The notes below the pieces were generated by a model. The model searched no databases, was not told the origin of the DNA, and saw nothing but the letters and a program-made list of their open reading frames with translations. A stretch of DNA of 7,751 bases. It comes from CAYGZA01 sp964354135 (GTDB lineage: Bacteria; Planctomycetota; Planctomycetia; Pirellulales; Thermoguttaceae). Positions 5,357 to 7,751 of the stretch are shown piece by piece. Every line of letters begins with the position of its first letter. Position 1 is the stretch's first letter. The stretch spans positions 1 to 7,751 of the forward strand of contig CAYGZA010000317.1 in NCBI GenBank assembly GCA_964354135.1. Direction: 5' to 3'. Both the position numbers and the translations under genes were made by a program.

Positions 5357-7678
5357 GTGTACGCCGCTGCACCGCGTTTTCTGCGATGGGTCTTCCTCGC
5401 TCCGGCGGCATTCTGCCTTCTCGGTGGCGCCGCGGGCCGATCCGCTCCGGCGGAGCCTCCGGCAACGGCGGCCGCGGCGGCAGCCCCGGCCAAATCTCCC
5501 GCGCCCGGTCCCCTCATTCTGGAAGAGAAACCGGAAGCCCTCGTGCCCAAGACGCCGCGGACCGAGGCGGAACGGGACCGCCTCGAGGCCCTCGCCCTCT
5601 TCTCCGCGGCGCGGCTCCGCGAAAACCAACAGGACTACTCCGGGGCCTTGCGACTGTATCAGCGGGCCTCCCGCTACGATCCCGATTCGGGGGCGATTGT
5701 CCGGGCGATCGTCGTTCTGGCTGCCCGGCTGGAGCGCCATGCGGAGGCCGTTCGTTACGCCCTGAAGCTCGTGGAGCTGGAGGATGCCGACCCGCTGCTC
5801 CTGAAGCGATTGGCCGTTTATCTCACGGAGACGGGGGATTGGCCGCGGGCCCTGAACCTGTACGAGAAGGCCCTCGCGGTCCGCAAGGGGGCCAAGCCGG
5901 TATCGGACGACGTGATGCTCTGGATGGAGCTGGGCCGGCTGTACCATCTCACCGAGAAGCCCGACAAGGCGGCCGACAGCTTCGCCCGGGTGCTGGAGGC
6001 GATCGAGCATCCCGAACAATACGGCCTGGACGAGGCAGCCAAGAAGACGCTCCTCAGTGAGCCCGGGCCCACGTACAACCTCATGGGCGAGTCCTTCCTG
6101 CTGGCCGGCCGCTTCGAGAAGGCGGCGCAGGCCTTCGAGAAGGCCCATCAGGCCGCACCGGACAAGGGCCTGCTGAGCTATCAGCTCGCCCGCGTCGAAG
6201 CCCGCGCCGGCAAGCCGGAAAAGGCCCTGGAGAAACTCCAGGCCTCCTTCGACGCCCATCTGGCCACCGAGGGCATGGCGCCCTACCGGCTCTTGGCGGA
6301 AGTGCTCAAGACGCTCCACAGGGAAAACGAGCTCCTCGGGCGATTGGAGGCCCTCCGGGCCGCCGACCCCGACAACGTCCCACTCGGACATTTCCTGGCG
6401 GAAAAGTACCTCGAGGCCCAACAGGCGGAGAAGGCGGAGCCGCTCTACCGGGCGATGGCGGGCAAGTCGCCTACCGTCGCGGCCTACAGGAACCTCGTCG
6501 GGATCTATCGCAAGGGCAAGCGATACGATGCCCTGCTCGCGGTGCTGGCCGAAGCGGTCTCGCACCTGGCCGGCTTGGAGTCCTTGGCGGAGAAGGATCG
6601 GCCGTTGGGCGAGGATGCCGAGCTGGTCCGGAAGCTGGTGGACACGGCCCGGCAGCAATTGAAGGCCGACCCGAAGGGCCTCGGCTACGACGCCCGACTG
6701 GCGGTCGCCCTGCTGGCGCTCGAGGCCAAGCAGTTCGACACGGCCGCCGAGTTCTTTGATCTGGCCGTTCAAGCCAAGCCCGACCAGGCAAGCAAGGTCT
6801 TCTTGGCCTGGGGCTTGGGAGTGGCGCTCCAAGACGACCATGCCCGCGCTGCCCGGGTCTTCCAGCGAGGCATTCAACAGAAAGCCCTGCCGGAGAAGGA
6901 CCCCACGTTCCATTTCTACCTGGCGGGAGCCCTGGAGATGGCCGGTCGCACCGACGAGGCGCTCGCCGCCGCCCGCAAGGCCGTCGAGCTGGCCTCCGCC
7001 CAACAGGCGGACAAAGCGTCCAAGGAGTCCCAGGCGAAGAACGAGTTTCCCCGCTGTCTTGCCCGGGTCGCGTGGGTCCTCTATCACAGCAAGCGGTACG
7101 ACGAGGCCGCCAAGGCCTACCGCGAGCTGATCGAGAAGCACGCGGCGGATTACAGCTCGGAGCGCGCGCGAGCGGTGGTCCGCGAGGCGCGGCTGGCCCT
7201 TTCGAACGTCGCCGTGGTGAAGAACGACAACGCCCGGGCCGTGGAATGGCTGGAACAGGTCCTCGACGAGTTTCCCGAGGACCCTTCGGCCCTGAACGAC
7301 CTCGGCTATATTTGGGCGGAGCAGGGCAAGCACCTGGAGCGGGCCCACCGCATGATCCGGAAGGCCGTCGAGAAGGAGCCGGACAACGCCGCCTATCGCG
7401 ACAGTCTGGGCTGGGTCCTCTTCCAGAAAGGGCGGATCCAGGAGGCCCTGCCCGAGCTGGAGAAGGCCGCCGCCCTGGAGCCCGACCCGACGGTCCTCGA
7501 CCACCTCGGCGATGCCCACCGCGCGATCGGCCAACCCCAGAAGGCCAAGGACGCCTGGCGCCGCGCGGCCGAGGCGCTCCAGAAGGCCGGCGAAACCGAG
7601 AAGGCCAAGAAAGTCCAGGAGAAACTCAAGGGCATTCCCCAGCCCCCAGCCCCCAGTCCCCAGTCCCCATACTGTTGA
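5357..7678 (+). CDS. Exported TPR-repeat protein of unknown function
   Basis: The 773-residue protein starts at GTG. Residues 7-27 look like a Sec signal peptide: Arg7 and Arg10, then hydrophobic WVFLAPAAFCLLGG, with likely cleavage near AAG/RSA. Cys20 is preceded by Phe, so it does not form a proper lipobox. Residues 28-50 are an Ala/Pro-rich spacer. From about 78 to 745 the protein is helical with roughly a dozen TPR motifs. The clearest are 80-110 (ENQQDYSGALRLYQRASRYDP), 148-176 (GDWPRALNLYEKALAV), 238-268 (LAGRFEKAAQAFEKAHQAAP), 570-596 (YDEAAKAYRELIEK), 643-676 (LNDLGYIWAEQGKHLERAH), 678-710 (YRDSLGWVLFQKGRIQEALP) and 712-744. The middle (about 300-440) is more divergent. The last 13 residues (PQPPAPSPQSPYC) are encoded by a tandem DNA repeat and are probably not part of the fold. 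TPRs form protein-binding scaffolds; the partner cannot be read from sequence. It lies 25 bases after the HhH-GPD gene and is probably co-transcribed with it. Confidence 0.87.
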   Translation: MYAAAPRFLRWVFLAPAAFCLLGGAAGRSAPAEPPATAAAAAAPAKSPAPGPLILEEKPEALVPKTPRTEAERDRLEALALFSAARLRENQQDYSGALRLYQRASRYDPDSGAIVRAIVVLAARLERHAEAVRYALKLVELEDADPLLLKRLAVYLTETGDWPRALNLYEKALAVRKGAKPVSDDVMLWMELGRLYHLTEKPDKAADSFARVLEAIEHPEQYGLDEAAKKTLLSEPGPTYNLMGESFLLAGRFEKAAQAFEKAHQAAPDKGLLSYQLARVEARAGKPEKALEKLQASFDAHLATEGMAPYRLLAEVLKTLHRENELLGRLEALRAADPDNVPLGHFLAEKYLEAQQAEKAEPLYRAMAGKSPTVAAYRNLVGIYRKGKRYDALLAVLAEAVSHLAGLESLAEKDRPLGEDAELVRKLVDTARQQLKADPKGLGYDARLAVALLALEAKQFDTAAEFFDLAVQAKPDQASKVFLAWGLGVALQDDHARAARVFQRGIQQKALPEKDPTFHFYLAGALEMAGRTDEALAAARKAVELASAQQADKASKESQAKNEFPRCLARVAWVLYHSKRYDEAAKAYRELIEKHAADYSSERARAVVREARLALSNVAVVKNDNARAVEWLEQVLDEFPEDPSALNDLGYIWAEQGKHLERAHRMIRKAVEKEPDNAAYRDSLGWVLFQKGRIQEALPELEKAAALEPDPTVLDHLGDAHRAIGQPQKAKDAWRRAAEALQKAGETEKAKKVQEKLKGIPQPPAPSPQSPYC
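7637..7668 (+). repeat. Heptameric C-rich tandem repeat with a G-quadruplex motif on the - strand
   Basis: AG dinucleotides recur exactly every 7 bases (7641, 7648, 7655, 7662), giving units AGCCCCC, AGCCCCC, AGTCCCC, AGTCCCC after an initial CCCC. The five C-tracts (7637-7640, 7643-7647, 7650-7654, 7658-7661, 7665-7668) become five G-tracts of four or five with 2-3-base loops on the complementary strand, a canonical quadruplex pattern. The repeat lies inside the coding region, immediately before the TPR stop codon. Confidence 0.85.
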
Positions 7679-7706
7679 AAAAGGGGCAAGACCCAGCCTT
7701 TTTCTT
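7677..7706 (+). terminator. Intrinsic-terminator-like hairpin at the end of the TPR gene
   Basis: GAAAAAGG (7677-7684) pairs perfectly with CCTTTTTC (7697-7704). Two further inner G-C pairs are possible (7685-7686 with 7693-7694). The run CCTTTTTCTT supplies the T-tract. The stem begins inside the TGA stop codon. The symmetric A/T flanks mean it could also act on transcripts arriving from the opposite side. Confidence 0.6.
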
Positions 7707-7708
7707 AT

Positions 7709-7734
7709 GTTGGGTTTGTAACAAGACCCCCAAC
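7709..7734 (+). repeat. Second inverted repeat downstream of the TPR gene
   Basis: GTTGGG (7709-7714) pairs with CCCAAC (7729-7734), five bases after the terminator-like stem ends. An alternative inner fold pairs GGGT (7712-7715) with ACCC (7726-7729). The octamer CAAGACCC occurs in this element (7722-7729) and in the preceding hairpin loop (7687-7694), with CAAGACAC at 7735-7742. The remaining bases to 7751 show no gene. Confidence 0.4.
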
Positions 7735-7751
7735 CAAGACACTTACTGCGT

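Noticed and set aside
5375..5419. Lipoprotein signal (Cys20) in the TPR protein
   Set aside because: The residues before the Cys are PAAF; Phe at the -1 position does not fit a lipobox, so an ordinary Sec signal is preferred.
5261..7534. A 757-codon open frame on the - strand opposite the TPR gene
   Set aside because: It mirrors the TPR coding frame. Its Leu/Gly/Arg/Val-rich translation shows no domain and is what GC-rich third positions produce on the opposite strand; the + strand protein has clear TPR motifs, a ribosome-binding site and a signal peptide.

Overview
The window is a GC-rich bacterial segment with all five genes on the + strand: the 3' end of nusA, complete infB and rbfA, an unnamed gene for an endonuclease III-fold (HhH-GPD) protein, and a gene for an exported TPR-repeat protein. 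Several features suggest a planctomycete. The IF2 N-terminus (PIRIYTLAKQLKIENK, then GSALASLSDEE), the RbfA core (LKAAEAVREVVSMAILAEVKDPR, read here in two parts) and the cysteine-free HhH-GPD protein all resemble planctomycete homologues as I remember them. The host assignment comes from that recall and not from a search.

Layout. Bases 1-801 are the NusA C-terminal part: end of KH1, KH2, one helix-hairpin-helix domain and a long Ala/Glu tail. After 65 bases, infB (867-3572) starts at a TTG with a good ribosome-binding site and encodes a full IF2 with all five GTPase motifs. After 28 bases, rbfA (3601-4116) encodes the 30S maturation factor with a disordered C-terminal extension. An 87-base gap follows, containing a strong hairpin ending in TTT. 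Next come the HhH-GPD gene (4204-5331) and, 25 bases later, the TPR gene (5357-7678), which has a GTG start and a strong ribosome-binding site. The last 73 bases are visibly AT-richer and carry a terminator-like hairpin that overlaps the TPR stop codon.

How the genes work together. nusA-infB-rbfA is the classical transcription/translation/ribosome-assembly cluster: NusA modulates RNA polymerase pausing and termination, IF2 brings initiator tRNA to the 30S subunit, and RbfA matures the 30S subunit. In many bacteria truB follows rbfA; here the HhH-GPD gene follows instead. That protein keeps the fold and the position of the catalytic Asp but has Phe where endonuclease III has its catalytic Lys. 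It has no cysteine for an Fe-S cluster and carries a histone H1-like Lys/Pro/Ala tail, so it is probably not a DNA glycosylase. The TPR protein appears to be secreted or periplasmic and its role is unknown.

The most notable points are the degenerate HhH-GPD protein with its basic tail, and a heptameric C-rich tandem repeat (AGYCCCC) that forms the 3' end of the TPR gene and gives a five-G-tract quadruplex motif on the - strand. I see no mobile elements, CRISPR arrays, tRNA or rRNA genes. No stretch longer than 87 bases lacks a gene.
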